Assembly: GCA_045590755.1 (NCBI GenBank)
Contig: JAZNRP010000018.1
Location: 1-58,553, forward strand
Direction of reading: 5' to 3'
Source: SIG565 sp045590755
GTDB taxonomy: Bacteria > Bacillota > Clostridia > Oscillospirales > Acutalibacteraceae
DNA length: 58,553 bases
The position numbers and the translations under genes are program-made. How positions within the stretch are numbered: position 1 is the first letter of the stretch; every line of letters begins with the position of its first letter. Shown one piece after another: positions 15,564 through 24,051 of this stretch. The notes beneath the pieces are model-generated. The model ran no database searches. It worked only from the letters and a program-made list of their open reading frames with translations, and had not been told where the DNA came from.

Positions 15564-16001
15564 TTAAAAATTTTTATAAAAATTTACGGCTAACTGGTCA
15601 CAACGCTCGTTTTCGGGGTGACCTGCGTGTCCCTTCACCCAATCAATACGGACTTCGTGCATATTTATAAGCTCTAAAAGCTGTTCCCAAAGGTCTGTGT
15701 TCAGCGCAGGTTTTTTATCAGACTTGCGCCAACCGTTCTTTTGCCAGCTCTCTGCCCAACCCTTTGTTATACCGTCTGAAACATACTTAGAGTCGGTGAC
15801 TAATCGCACCATACAAGGCTCCTTAAGTGCTTTTAGTCCCATTATTGCCGCGGTTAATTCCATACGGTTATTGGTGGTTTCCTTCTCGCCCCCGCAAAGC
15901 TCTTTTTCCTTGTCGCCATAGCGCATTACTACGCCCCAACCGCCCGGTCCCGGATTGCCCGAACACGCGCCATCGGTAAATATTTCAACATACTTTTTCA
16001 T
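15564..16001 (-). CDS. rnhA: ribonuclease HI
   Basis: This endonuclease degrades the RNA strand of RNA-DNA hybrids. The 145 residues carry all four carboxylates: TDGACSGNPG (D near residue 9), NRMELTA (E near 48), TDSKYV (D near 70) and NERCDQLA (D near 133). The basic-protrusion-like loop (GWAESWQKNGWRKSD) is present as in E. coli RNase HI. It lies nine bases after lexA, so it is probably co-transcribed and SOS-regulated. No separate terminator is seen before the nifS promoter. Confidence 0.96.
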   Translation of the reverse strand: MKKYVEIFTDGACSGNPGPGGWGVVMRYGDKEKELCGGEKETTNNRMELTAAIMGLKALKEPCMVRLVTDSKYVSDGITKGWAESWQKNGWRKSDKKPALNTDLWEQLLELINMHEVRIDWVKGHAGHPENERCDQLAVNFYKNF

Positions 16002-16010
16002 AAAAATCTC

Positions 16011-16598
16011 CTAATACTTTCGGTAACTTCCGATAACCTTACCAAGCACCGACGGATTTTCGGGGTAAATCGGGTCAAAATCTTCATTTTCGGGCATAAA
16101 TACCACCCTACCATTTTCTTTAACAAGGCGCTTTACGGTGGCTTCGTCGCCATCCATACCGATAATTATATCGCCTTCTTTTACATAAGCATCCTTATCG
16201 GCAACGACAATGTCGCCATCCATAATACCGATATTCTTCATACTGTAGCCCTGTACGCGAAGCGCAAAAAGACCTTCCGCATCCTTAGTGGGATACGGAA
16301 TATAATCTTCTATTTCTTCAACCGCTAAAATGGGTTGTCCTGCCGTTACACGACCGATAACGGGCACCTGTACCGACTCCGACGCGCCTTCAATTCTTAT
16401 AGCGCGTGAATACTTAGCATCCCTATATATATAACCGTTTTCTTCCAATACATTTAATATTTCATGCACGGTAGAAGTTGACTTAATTCCCGTAGCGTTG
16501 CATATCTCCCTAACGGTTGGCGGAAGACCTGCAGATATTTTTTTAACAAGGTAATTATACACCTTTAACTGTTTTTCTTTTAAAGTCGGTCTTGACAT
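16011..16598 (-). CDS. lexA: LexA repressor / SOS regulator
   Basis: LexA represses DNA-damage genes and cleaves itself when stimulated by RecA filaments. The 195 residues have a winged helix-turn-helix (PPTVREICNATGIKSTSTVH, residues about 26-45), the Ala-Gly cleavage site in RVTAGQP near residue 83, the catalytic serine in QGYSMKN near 118, and the catalytic lysine in ATVKRLV near 155. A near-consensus LexA box overlaps the region just upstream of its ribosome-binding site, indicating autorepression. rnhA follows in the same operon. Confidence 0.96.
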   Translation of the reverse strand: MSRPTLKEKQLKVYNYLVKKISAGLPPTVREICNATGIKSTSTVHEILNVLEENGYIYRDAKYSRAIRIEGASESVQVPVIGRVTAGQPILAVEEIEDYIPYPTKDAEGLFALRVQGYSMKNIGIMDGDIVVADKDAYVKEGDIIIGMDGDEATVKRLVKENGRVVFMPENEDFDPIYPENPSVLGKVIGSYRKY

Positions 16599-16610
16599 AC
16601 AAAAACCTCC

Positions 16611-16624
16611 CGAACATTTATTCT
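16611..16624 (-). promoter_or_regulatory. candidate LexA (SOS) box
   Basis: CGAACATTTATTCT matches the Firmicutes LexA consensus (GAAC, four bases, GTTC) at all core positions except one in the second half-site. It lies between the -10 element and the ribosome-binding site (GGAGG at 16606-16610), near the expected transcription start, where bound LexA would block initiation. Confidence 0.7.
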
Positions 16625-16630
16625 TTTTTT

Positions 16631-16659
16631 AGTATATCAAACTACCGTCCCTTTTTCAA
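16631..16659 (-). promoter_or_regulatory. sigma-A promoter of lexA-rnhA
   Basis: On the minus strand -35 TTGAAA (16654-16659), a 17-base spacer and -10 TATACT (16631-16636). The TGA inside the -35 hexamer is also the stop codon of the upstream TSUP gene, so the promoter is embedded in the gene junction with no terminator between. Confidence 0.8.
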
Positions 16660-17021
16660 GGGGTATTTTTATCCTTTTTGAATATTTCTATAATTCCAAG
16701 TAAAATTAAGAAAACTGCGAATATTTTTGAAAGAAAAGCCGACTCAAAAAGAGTAGTAATCCAAAGTCCTAAAAGGCTACCCACAATACCAAAGAGTGCT
16801 ACGGGTATTGTCTTTTTAAATTCTATTTGTTTTTTTCGAGCATATATAACAACCGACAAAAGCCCTATAGGTATAAAAAACAGCAAATTTATTCCTTGCG
16901 CCATAAGCTGTTCTGTGCTTGTGAATACCGTAAGGTATATAAGCAGTACTGCGCCGCCGCCCATACCCATCGAAGCAATAACCCCTGAAAAAAGCCCTGC
17001 CAAAAGGGCCCAAATATTCAT
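16656..17021 (-). CDS. TSUP (TauE/SafE) family permease, half-length protein B
   Basis: A 121-residue membrane protein with about four hydrophobic segments that covers only half of a standard TauE/SafE permease (about 250 residues). The glycine-rich family motif appears as IASMGMGGGA near the N-terminus. The start is ATG 17021, whose ATGA overlaps the TGA stop of the preceding half-gene; a longer upstream reading from 17099 would lie inside that gene. The two halves probably assemble into one transporter for sulfur or organic anions, but the substrate is unknown. It ends inside the lexA -35 element. Confidence 0.8.
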   Translation of the reverse strand: MNIWALLAGLFSGVIASMGMGGGAVLLIYLTVFTSTEQLMAQGINLLFFIPIGLLSVVIYARKKQIEFKKTIPVALFGIVGSLLGLWITTLFESAFLSKIFAVFLILLGIIEIFKKDKNTP

Positions 17022-17383
17022 CGACTTAGCAGGCGTATGCCTGCCCAAATCATAAATGCGGCAAATATTTTTTTCAAAATCTTTTGCGGTATACGGCAAA
17101 GAATAAATGTACCTATCAGTGTTCCGATTATACCGCCAGGTATATAAATAAGACTATCTGTAATACTTACATTACCGCGCAAAACATACATAGTAGCACT
17201 GATTAGTGAAATCGGTAATATAACCGCCACTGCATTAGCCTGAGCCTTACTTTGCGAAAATCCTAAATTTTTAAGCAGCGGCACGGCAATCATACCGCCA
17301 CCCGCACCGAGTAAGCCGTTTATAATGCCGATGCTAATGCCGCTTAAAACTGTTTTTATACTTATATTTTTGAAAATTTTCAT
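17018..17383 (-). CDS. TSUP (TauE/SafE) family permease, half-length protein A
   Basis: A 121-residue membrane protein with about four transmembrane segments. The first shows the TauE/SafE motif GLLGAGGGMIAVPLL. It equals its downstream neighbour in length and resembles it in motif order, as expected of one half of the inverted-repeat permease. Start ATG 17383 is chosen because GGTGA lies just upstream; TTG 17395 is the alternative. The 4-base overlap with the next gene implies translational coupling and stoichiometric production. It is a genuine split pair rather than a frameshifted gene, since each half has its own start and glycine motif. Confidence 0.8.
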   Translation of the reverse strand: MKIFKNISIKTVLSGISIGIINGLLGAGGGMIAVPLLKNLGFSQSKAQANAVAVILPISLISATMYVLRGNVSITDSLIYIPGGIIGTLIGTFILCRIPQKILKKIFAAFMIWAGIRLLSR

Positions 17384-17423
17384 ATCTTCACCCAAGTTAT
17401 TGTTGGTAAAAATATATCTAAAA

Positions 17424-17456
17424 ATACAAAAAAGCGGTGTGTATACCGCTTTTTTA
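17424..17456 (-). terminator. intrinsic terminator of the nine-gene operon
   Basis: An AAAAAAGCGGT/ACCGCTTTTTT hairpin overlaps the last codon of the ABC transporter gene. On the minus strand it ends in TTTTTTGTATTTTT. The symmetry would let it work in both directions. Confidence 0.9.
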
Positions 17457-19637
17457 ATCTATCTCTATATTTGACATTTTCCGTTGTGCCATAACAAGAC
17501 CGTAGTATATACCTTTTTTTGCCACAAGCTCATCGTGTGTACCCGTTTCTGCAACGGTGCCTTTATCAAGCACTATAAGCCTTGTAGCGTTACGAAGGGT
17601 TGATAGTCGGTGAGCAATGGCAATAGTGGTACGCTTTTTTGTAAGAACGGCCAACGCATCCTGTATTTGTTTTTCGGTTTCGGTATCGAGTGACGCTGTT
17701 GCTTCATCAAGTATAAGTATTTTCGGGTCGTGAAGTAGTGCACGGGCTATAGCTATACGCTGACGCTCACCGCCTGACAGTCCCAAGCCCTTTTCGCCTA
17801 TTTTTGTATTATAGCCATCGGGCATCTTAGTAATAAATTCGTGACATCCTGCGATTTTCGCAACGGCTATAACTTCTTCGCGCTTGGCATTCGGTTTAGC
17901 ATAGGCTATATTCTGAAAAACCGTGCCCGAAAACAGATAAGTTTCTTGCAATACTACCCCTATTTGCTTTCGGAAGGACTCGCCCGAAATATTTTTTATA
18001 TCTACCCCGTCAACCGTAATGCTTCCGCTATCAACATCATAAAGCCGCATTATCAGATTAATAAGTGTTGTTTTGCCAACACCCGAAGCGCCGACAAGTC
18101 CTATAAATTCACCCTTTTTTATATGTATATCTACACTCTTTAAAACTTCCGCACCGTTTCCATAGCCAAAGGAAATATTGTTTATATCAATATTGCCCTT
18201 AATCTGCAGATTTTCCGCCATATCAGAATCTTCTATCTCTACCGTTTCATCCAAAACCTCAAATATTTTAGAAGCCGATGTTGTGAACTCCATTAAATGA
18301 CGCGGAATCATCGCTATCATACGAAGCGGTCCGTAAATCATTGAAGCGTAAGAGGAAAATTGTGACATTTCGCCAAGCGTCATACTGCCGCCTAAAATTT
18401 TATTACCTACATAGAAAAGTATAATAAACTCTCCAAAGCTCACAAGGAAGCGAAGAATCGGCATAATTATACTCCATATACAGTCAATTTTTTCCTGAAG
18501 CGCCCTTTCTTCATCGGCAGATTTTCTGAAGCGCTCCCCTTCCTTATGCTCCATTCCAAAGGATTTTACTACGCGGACACCCGAAAAAATATCGTGCAGA
18601 ACCGAGTTGGTCCTTGATGCCGCAGACCAATGTCTGCGGAAAAGACCGCGTATAAATTTCCTGAACATTCTGTAAAACAGTACAACAAACGGGGTAGGTA
18701 TTACTATAAGTAAAAACAGTACGGGGTCATATACCAAGATATATATTCCCACCGCAACCATTACCGCCAACTGTTCAATTACATTAGGCAAACGGCTTAC
18801 CAAATTTCTGTCAAATGTTTCAGTATCGTGCATAACACGGCGCAAAAGGTCACCCGCGGTGTATTTGGAAATTTTTGAAATTGACAGACTTTCCACCTTA
18901 CTGAAAAGACGGTTTCTCAAATCAACCATCATCCGACTGCTTGCGGCTATCAACAAATGCGTTCTTGCCATAGAAATACCGCGTACTACAAGCTCTGTTA
19001 TAAGCATTGAGATAATAATCAGAGCATAACTGCCCATATTTACTGCCGTACTGTCCGGATTTTGTATATATTTATCTACTGCAATTCGGTTTATAAGCGG
19101 TACTAAAAGATTTAATGCGCTTATAACAAAGAAAAGGGCTATAGAAAAAATTATTAAAAATTTATGCGGCGACAAAAGCTGCCATATACGAAGCAAAACC
19201 TGTTTATTGCCCTTTTTCATAAATCTATCAGGTCTTTTATCGGGCGGCATATCTCCTTGTAGCATTTCACCGCTTTTAAGGAAGTGATTGTAGTTTATTA
19301 CCGCGCGTATTATTCTTTTGGCATTCTTTTGGTCCGAGCGACACAACAAATGTACCGAATTATCACTTTTTTGTCTGTAAGACACAAAAACACAACCCAC
19401 GCCCATATCGGTAATGAGTTCTTCTATATCTTTTGCATCTATTGTTTTTTCCTTTGCGCCGTCCCTTACAACATACAAGTAGTTTTCATCCGCCGCGACT
19501 ATGCCTTCGCAAACGCCGTTTGGACTATCGTTTAGCAGATTATATTCAAAGCACAAACGCAAATCCTGTGTGACATTATCGGGTAAAGCCCTATTTAATT
19601 TATCCGATAATTCCTTATGGTTTTTGTACATTTGCAA
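17454..19637 (-). CDS. ABC exporter half (membrane + ATPase) with extra N-terminal domain
   Basis: A 727-residue type I ABC exporter. After an N-terminal cytoplasmic domain of about 130 residues comes a six-helix membrane domain (about 150-440) and an ATPase domain with Walker A (GASGVGKTT), signature LSGGERQR, Walker B (ILILDEATASLD) and H-loop (AIAHRLSTL). The N-terminal domain (EGIVAADENYLYVV, DAKDIEELI) looks like a small beta-rich, PH-like sensor fold and is not part of ordinary exporters. It lies eight bases after a DUF1854 gene and is paired with a second exporter, so the likely functional unit is a heterodimer. The substrate is unknown. Both ATPase sites look intact. Confidence 0.88.
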   Translation of the reverse strand: MQMYKNHKELSDKLNRALPDNVTQDLRLCFEYNLLNDSPNGVCEGIVAADENYLYVVRDGAKEKTIDAKDIEELITDMGVGCVFVSYRQKSDNSVHLLCRSDQKNAKRIIRAVINYNHFLKSGEMLQGDMPPDKRPDRFMKKGNKQVLLRIWQLLSPHKFLIIFSIALFFVISALNLLVPLINRIAVDKYIQNPDSTAVNMGSYALIIISMLITELVVRGISMARTHLLIAASSRMMVDLRNRLFSKVESLSISKISKYTAGDLLRRVMHDTETFDRNLVSRLPNVIEQLAVMVAVGIYILVYDPVLFLLIVIPTPFVVLFYRMFRKFIRGLFRRHWSAASRTNSVLHDIFSGVRVVKSFGMEHKEGERFRKSADEERALQEKIDCIWSIIMPILRFLVSFGEFIILFYVGNKILGGSMTLGEMSQFSSYASMIYGPLRMIAMIPRHLMEFTTSASKIFEVLDETVEIEDSDMAENLQIKGNIDINNISFGYGNGAEVLKSVDIHIKKGEFIGLVGASGVGKTTLINLIMRLYDVDSGSITVDGVDIKNISGESFRKQIGVVLQETYLFSGTVFQNIAYAKPNAKREEVIAVAKIAGCHEFITKMPDGYNTKIGEKGLGLSGGERQRIAIARALLHDPKILILDEATASLDTETEKQIQDALAVLTKKRTTIAIAHRLSTLRNATRLIVLDKGTVAETGTHDELVAKKGIYYGLVMAQRKMSNIEID

Positions 19638-19645
19638 TTTCCTTT

Positions 19646-20167
19646 TTACAAATAGAGTTCTATTTCCTTATAGCTTTTTCTGTCCAAAGCCAAAACATCT
19701 TCTATGACAAAACGGTTACCGTCAACATCAAGTAAAATAACCTTGTTATCTCCCACCTTAACAGTGTTTCTAAAGGTGTCCTGTATTGTAAATTCCACCG
19801 CTCTGTCATCGTCAGTTATAACCGACCAGTAAGAAAAACCGTAGCGTTCCTTAACCGATTTTATTGACTTAATAATAGGAGAATAATATTTTTTTAACAG
19901 TTCGTTTTTTATAAGCGACCTTGTATCTTCAGAAAAATCATCGACACTGTATATAATGCCTATTTCCGCCTGTTCTTCATCGCTCACCGATATGTACTCC
20001 CACGGCAGTTCAAACGGGAACATTCTATGTAGGAAAACGCGGTTATATAATTTTTCTTCTATCTTCAAAGCAATAAAACCGTTTTGTGAGAAAAATTCGG
20101 CATTTTCTCCGCTTATTTTCTTTACACTCAAAGTCAGGTCTTTTAGTAAACTTTTTTCTTGCATCAT
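19646..20167 (-). CDS. DUF1854 domain protein associated with ABC exporters
   Basis: A 173-residue soluble protein matching the DUF1854 pattern: FPFELPWEYISV near residue 52, then a D-rich segment, YYSPIIKSI near 95, a W/TDDD segment (YWSVITDDDRAVEF), and a C-terminal DGNRFVIEDVLALDRKS. No catalytic motif is evident. DUF1854 genes are known beside ABC transporters, including cyanophycin-linked loci in proteobacteria, where the role is also unproven. Here it sits between two exporter genes with gaps of seven and eight bases. The start is ATG 20167 (or 20164), just after AGGAG. It may be a cytoplasmic subunit or regulator of the exporter. Confidence 0.8.
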   Translation of the reverse strand: MMQEKSLLKDLTLSVKKISGENAEFFSQNGFIALKIEEKLYNRVFLHRMFPFELPWEYISVSDEEQAEIGIIYSVDDFSEDTRSLIKNELLKKYYSPIIKSIKSVKERYGFSYWSVITDDDRAVEFTIQDTFRNTVKVGDNKVILLDVDGNRFVIEDVLALDRKSYKEIELYL

Positions 20168-20174
20168 AATTCTC

Positions 20175-22466
20175 CTACTCAACAATTCCCGCTTCTTTAA
20201 GCGCCTGTGTCTGCAAGGTGTACAAACGGTTGTATACGCCGTCAGTTTTCTCTAACAAACTCTTGTGTGTTCCTTCTTCCGCTACAGTGCCGTTATCAAT
20301 AGCTATCAATTTATCGGCGTCCTTTAGGGTTGAAAGCCTATGGGCTATCATTATTGTGGTTTTGCCGCGCGTCAAGGTGTTGAGCGCCGACTGTATCATT
20401 TCTTCGGTTTTTGTGTCCATAGCGGCGGTGGCTTCATCTAAAATAAGTATCTTTGGATTAAGCAGTATTGCCCTTGCTATAGATATTCTCTGACGCTCGC
20501 CGCCAGAAAGCTCTGTATTACCGAAACCTATTTTTGTATCATACGCATCGGGTAATTTTTTAATAAATTCATGTGCGCCGCTGATTTTTGCCGCCGCAAT
20601 AACTTCGGAATAATCGGCGTCGGGCTTGGCATATCTGATATTATCAAATATACTGCCAATGAAAAGATATGTTTCTTGTGATACAAGCGCAACATTTTCG
20701 TGAAGTGACCTAAAGGACAAATCCTTAACATTTATTCCGTCTATATATACGCCGCCTTCATCTGTATCGTAAAGGCGCATAAGAAGATTGGCTATAGTGC
20801 TTTTACCAGCCCCTGTGTGCCCCACAATGCCGAGTGTCTGCTCGGGTTCTACTGTAAAGGAAACATCAGTTAGTACCTTTTTATTTTTATTATAGCCGAA
20901 ATCAACATTTCTGAACTCCACCTTACCCGCTATATGCTCCGGTGTTATAGCGTTTTCGCTTTCACTGATTTCAGGCTCTGTATCATATATTTCGAACAAT
21001 CTCTGCATAGCATTTGTACAGGACGCGGTCATATCTATCATTTGTGAAAAGAAGTGTATCGGGCTATAAATCATATTGATATATGCCGTAAAGGTTATAA
21101 GCTCGCCATAGGTGAATTCACCCTTCATAACCATATAACCGCCGACACCCAAGGAAATTATATTGCCAAGATACAGTATTACACCTGCTAAGGGGTGCGA
21201 ATAGGTGTTGAACACCGCTAACTTACGGTTGGCTTTTACTGCATTTGTATTTCCCTTGCTGAAGCGTTCCATTTCCATATCTTCATTGGCAAACGCCTTT
21301 ACAACTCGCATACCGCCTAAAACATCAGATAAATGCGAGCTTATATGCGACACTCCCGAATATCTGTGTGCGTGCAGTTTTTTTGTGTGGCTAAAGGTAA
21401 ACCGCAGTACCAAAAAAAACAGTGGCACTAAAGACAGTGACATTAATGCGAGCAGCGGATTCATACCGAAAAGTATAATGCTAAGCACTAACACTTGAAT
21501 TACATTTATAAGAAAATACGGCAGAGCATCATTAAAAAAGAAATAAATTGTATTGGAATCGGAATTAACCTGAGTCATAAGTCCGCCCGTTTGTCTGCCG
21601 GTGAAAAAGCGCATTGAAAGCTTTTCTATCGCGCCGAATATGGTGTTTTTAAGGTCAAACACGATTTTTGCGGAGATTTTTGACGAGACATAGCCGTTTA
21701 CTGTATCGGCAAGGCTTGACAAAAGCTTTGTAAGCATTACTATGCCTACTGCAAGAATTACCTGTCCGTAAAGATTTCCGTCCTTACTCAGTACATTATC
21801 AAAGAAAAATCCGTTTGAGAAATAGGGCGCTAAAATAGATGTTGCGGTTAGCAACACTAAAGAAGAAATAAGTATTACCAACTCTTTTTTGTATTTTACA
21901 AAAAAAGCAGCGCAACGAATAAAAAGCTTACCCCTTTCCATGCAACGCGGACAGATTTTTCTGTTTTTATCGGGGTAACGCATACCGCATTTACTACAAC
22001 GGTTGTTATCGGGATTATCTTCTGCATCAACCGAAAAATCGGCAGATGCTATTTCCCCTTTTTTCATTCGGGTGAAATACTTAACAAAGATACCTGCATT
22101 TTCCTTGCAGAAATTAGTCATAGCACAAAGAAGAATACTCTCCGAGTCATTTGTCTTTATAACAAGACGGGATGACGACAACAGCTCTTCAACCGCTATT
22201 GCTTCAATCTGTGCTATATTGTGCTCTGAAAACTGCTTTTCTTCCCAGAACGCCGCTACCCTATGCTTTTTATTTTGCGTTTTATCGAGCACTGTGCGGC
22301 CCGATAAGACATACAAACTGTCAGCCGTTGCGGCAACATATGTATCACAAAAAGAATGCTCTGCATCCATATCGCAGTAAGTAAGCAGATAAATATCTTT
22401 TTTCTGTATGCCCTTTTCGGCAAATACATCGTATATATACTGCGGTATCTTATCAAAACAGAGCAT
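20175..22466 (-). CDS. ABC exporter half with N-terminal PH-like domain and zinc ribbon
   Basis: A 763-residue ABC exporter. The first 130 or so residues form a beta-rich domain (ATADSLYVLSGR, EHNIAQIEAIAVEELL), followed by a CxxC-CxxC zinc ribbon (CSKCGMRYPDKNRKICPRC, about residues 157-175). Six membrane helices (about 190-490) and an ATPase domain follow, with Walker A (GHTGAGKST), signature ELSGGERQR, Walker B (ILILDEATAAMD) and H-loop (MIAHRLSTL). It precedes DUF1854 by seven bases and probably forms a heterodimer with the exporter half encoded downstream. The zinc ribbon between sensor and membrane domain is unusual. The substrate is unknown. Confidence 0.88.
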   Translation of the reverse strand: MLCFDKIPQYIYDVFAEKGIQKKDIYLLTYCDMDAEHSFCDTYVAATADSLYVLSGRTVLDKTQNKKHRVAAFWEEKQFSEHNIAQIEAIAVEELLSSSRLVIKTNDSESILLCAMTNFCKENAGIFVKYFTRMKKGEIASADFSVDAEDNPDNNRCSKCGMRYPDKNRKICPRCMERGKLFIRCAAFFVKYKKELVILISSLVLLTATSILAPYFSNGFFFDNVLSKDGNLYGQVILAVGIVMLTKLLSSLADTVNGYVSSKISAKIVFDLKNTIFGAIEKLSMRFFTGRQTGGLMTQVNSDSNTIYFFFNDALPYFLINVIQVLVLSIILFGMNPLLALMSLSLVPLFFLVLRFTFSHTKKLHAHRYSGVSHISSHLSDVLGGMRVVKAFANEDMEMERFSKGNTNAVKANRKLAVFNTYSHPLAGVILYLGNIISLGVGGYMVMKGEFTYGELITFTAYINMIYSPIHFFSQMIDMTASCTNAMQRLFEIYDTEPEISESENAITPEHIAGKVEFRNVDFGYNKNKKVLTDVSFTVEPEQTLGIVGHTGAGKSTIANLLMRLYDTDEGGVYIDGINVKDLSFRSLHENVALVSQETYLFIGSIFDNIRYAKPDADYSEVIAAAKISGAHEFIKKLPDAYDTKIGFGNTELSGGERQRISIARAILLNPKILILDEATAAMDTKTEEMIQSALNTLTRGKTTIMIAHRLSTLKDADKLIAIDNGTVAEEGTHKSLLEKTDGVYNRLYTLQTQALKEAGIVE

Positions 22467-22490
22467 ATTTATTTTCCTTTCATAAATTTT

Positions 22491-23168
22491 CTAAATGATT
22501 TTTTCAAGCTCTAAGAGTGTTCCTATTTCATATGTGGGTATATATTTCGGACTTTTACCGAGTGGATTGTACCAACAAGTATCAATCCCTGCATTTATTC
22601 CGCCCAAAATATCTGACGACATACTGTCGCCTATTATAAGTATTTTTGATAAATCATTTTCGGGTATATTATCAAACACATAATCAAAATACTTTTTTTC
22701 GGGCTTGGGTGCGCCTACCGTTTCAGAAATAAAAACACCGCTGACATAGTTTATAATATTGCTATCATTAAGTCGCTGTTTTTGAATACAGTCCCTACCG
22801 TTAGTGACTATATACATTTCGTACTTACCGTACAGTTTTTCGAGCAGTTCTATGGCACCATTAATTAACTGGTGATTTTTACCCAAGTTTTCTTCATATA
22901 CCGCCGCCGCTGATACGGGGTCTGTACTAACACCGAGATGTTCAAAAAAGCTTTTGAACCGGCCGACATAGATTTCCTTTTTTTCAATTAAGCCTTGTTC
23001 AAAGGCCTCCCAGTAGCCCTTATTTATATTACTGTAAATCTCGGCATTTTCAGGGCTAAACGGCAATCCCTTATCAGCCATCATTTGCCTTAATGCCGAA
23101 TATTCCGCCGCCTTAAAATCGAGTAAGGTGTCGTCCGAATCAAATAAAAGTGTTGTATACTTTTTCAT
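22491..23168 (-). CDS. HAD-superfamily hydrolase, YjjG-like nucleotidase
   Basis: A 225-residue HAD phosphatase with motif I FDSDDTLLDF (residues 9-18), motif II VTNGRD (about 121), a conserved lysine (PKPEKKY) and motif IV IIGDSMSSDI (about 181). A helical cap lies between motifs I and II. The sequence pattern matches the YjjG family of 5'-nucleotidases acting on (often non-canonical) pyrimidine monophosphates. Its ATG overlaps the galU stop by one base (TAATG), so the two are translationally coupled. Substrate is inferred only from family resemblance. Confidence 0.82.
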   Translation of the reverse strand: MKKYTTLLFDSDDTLLDFKAAEYSALRQMMADKGLPFSPENAEIYSNINKGYWEAFEQGLIEKKEIYVGRFKSFFEHLGVSTDPVSAAAVYEENLGKNHQLINGAIELLEKLYGKYEMYIVTNGRDCIQKQRLNDSNIINYVSGVFISETVGAPKPEKKYFDYVFDNIPENDLSKILIIGDSMSSDILGGINAGIDTCWYNPLGKSPKYIPTYEIGTLLELEKII

Positions 23169-24037
23169 TAAAGCTTCTCTGCCAATTCTTTTATATATGC
23201 CTTAAGCTCGTCTGCCGTTTCAGGATGAGTAAGACCAACATCAATATTTGCCTTTAGCATACCGAACTTGTTGCCCATATCGTGACGCTCACCGCTAAAT
23301 ACTACACCTGTCATACCTTCTCTGCGTGCAATGGTTTTCATAGCGTCGGTCAGCTGTAACTCGTTACCTACACCAAGAGGAGTATGTTCGAGTATATCAA
23401 AAATTCTCGCATCCAGTACACAGCGACCTAAAATTGAATAGTTGGAGAATTTATTGTAAATACTCGGCTTTTCAATCATATCACTGACTTCAAATATTTT
23501 TTCTTCTACGGGCTCAACCTTCAAAGAGCAATATTTTACAACCTGTTCATCGGTAACTTCTTTAATACCTACGACATTTTTACCAAATTTTTCATAGGCT
23601 TCGCAAAGCTCACCAATGGCTGGCACTTCACCTATAATTACATCGTCACCGTAAAGAACGGCAAACGGCTCGTCACCAACAAATTCCTTAGCGCGAAGCA
23701 CCGCGTCGCCCAGTCCCTTTGTTTCCTTCTGACGAATAAAATATATATTAGCAAGATTTGTAACCGATGCCACTTCTTCGTAGGCCTGTTTTTTTCCTTT
23801 TGATTTGAGCATATATTCAAGCTCTACCGAATGGTCAAAATGGTCTTCAATGGCGCCCTTACCGCGATTGGTAATTATAAGAATATCGGTAATTCCTGCC
23901 TTAACGGCTTCTTCTACGATATACTGAATTGCCGGCTTGTCCACAATGGGCAGCATTTCCTTAGGAATTGCTTTTGATGCGGGTAAAACGCGTGTGCCGA
24001 GTCCTGCGGCAGGAATAATAGCCTTTTTGATTTTCAT
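23168..24037 (-). CDS. galU: UTP-glucose-1-phosphate uridylyltransferase
   Basis: GalU makes UDP-glucose from UTP and glucose-1-phosphate. The 289 residues show the nucleotide-binding start IPAAGLGTRVLPASK (residues 8-22) with the catalytic KEMLP region, the LYGDDV metal site near residue 128 and the conserved GVGNELQLTDA segment near 225. The length is standard. UDP-glucose feeds cell-wall and envelope glycans; galE for conversion to UDP-galactose is elsewhere in this window (38894-39907). It is embedded in the nine-gene operon between a zinc-ribbon membrane protein and a HAD phosphatase. Confidence 0.96.
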   Translation of the reverse strand: MKIKKAIIPAAGLGTRVLPASKAIPKEMLPIVDKPAIQYIVEEAVKAGITDILIITNRGKGAIEDHFDHSVELEYMLKSKGKKQAYEEVASVTNLANIYFIRQKETKGLGDAVLRAKEFVGDEPFAVLYGDDVIIGEVPAIGELCEAYEKFGKNVVGIKEVTDEQVVKYCSLKVEPVEEKIFEVSDMIEKPSIYNKFSNYSILGRCVLDARIFDILEHTPLGVGNELQLTDAMKTIARREGMTGVVFSGERHDMGNKFGMLKANIDVGLTHPETADELKAYIKELAEKL

Positions 24038-24051
24038 AAAAATACTCCTTT

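Noticed and set aside
16656..17383. Possibility that the two TSUP genes are one gene broken by a frameshift
   Set aside because: Each half has its own start, glycine motif and full set of membrane segments, and they overlap by ATGA as in coupled genes.
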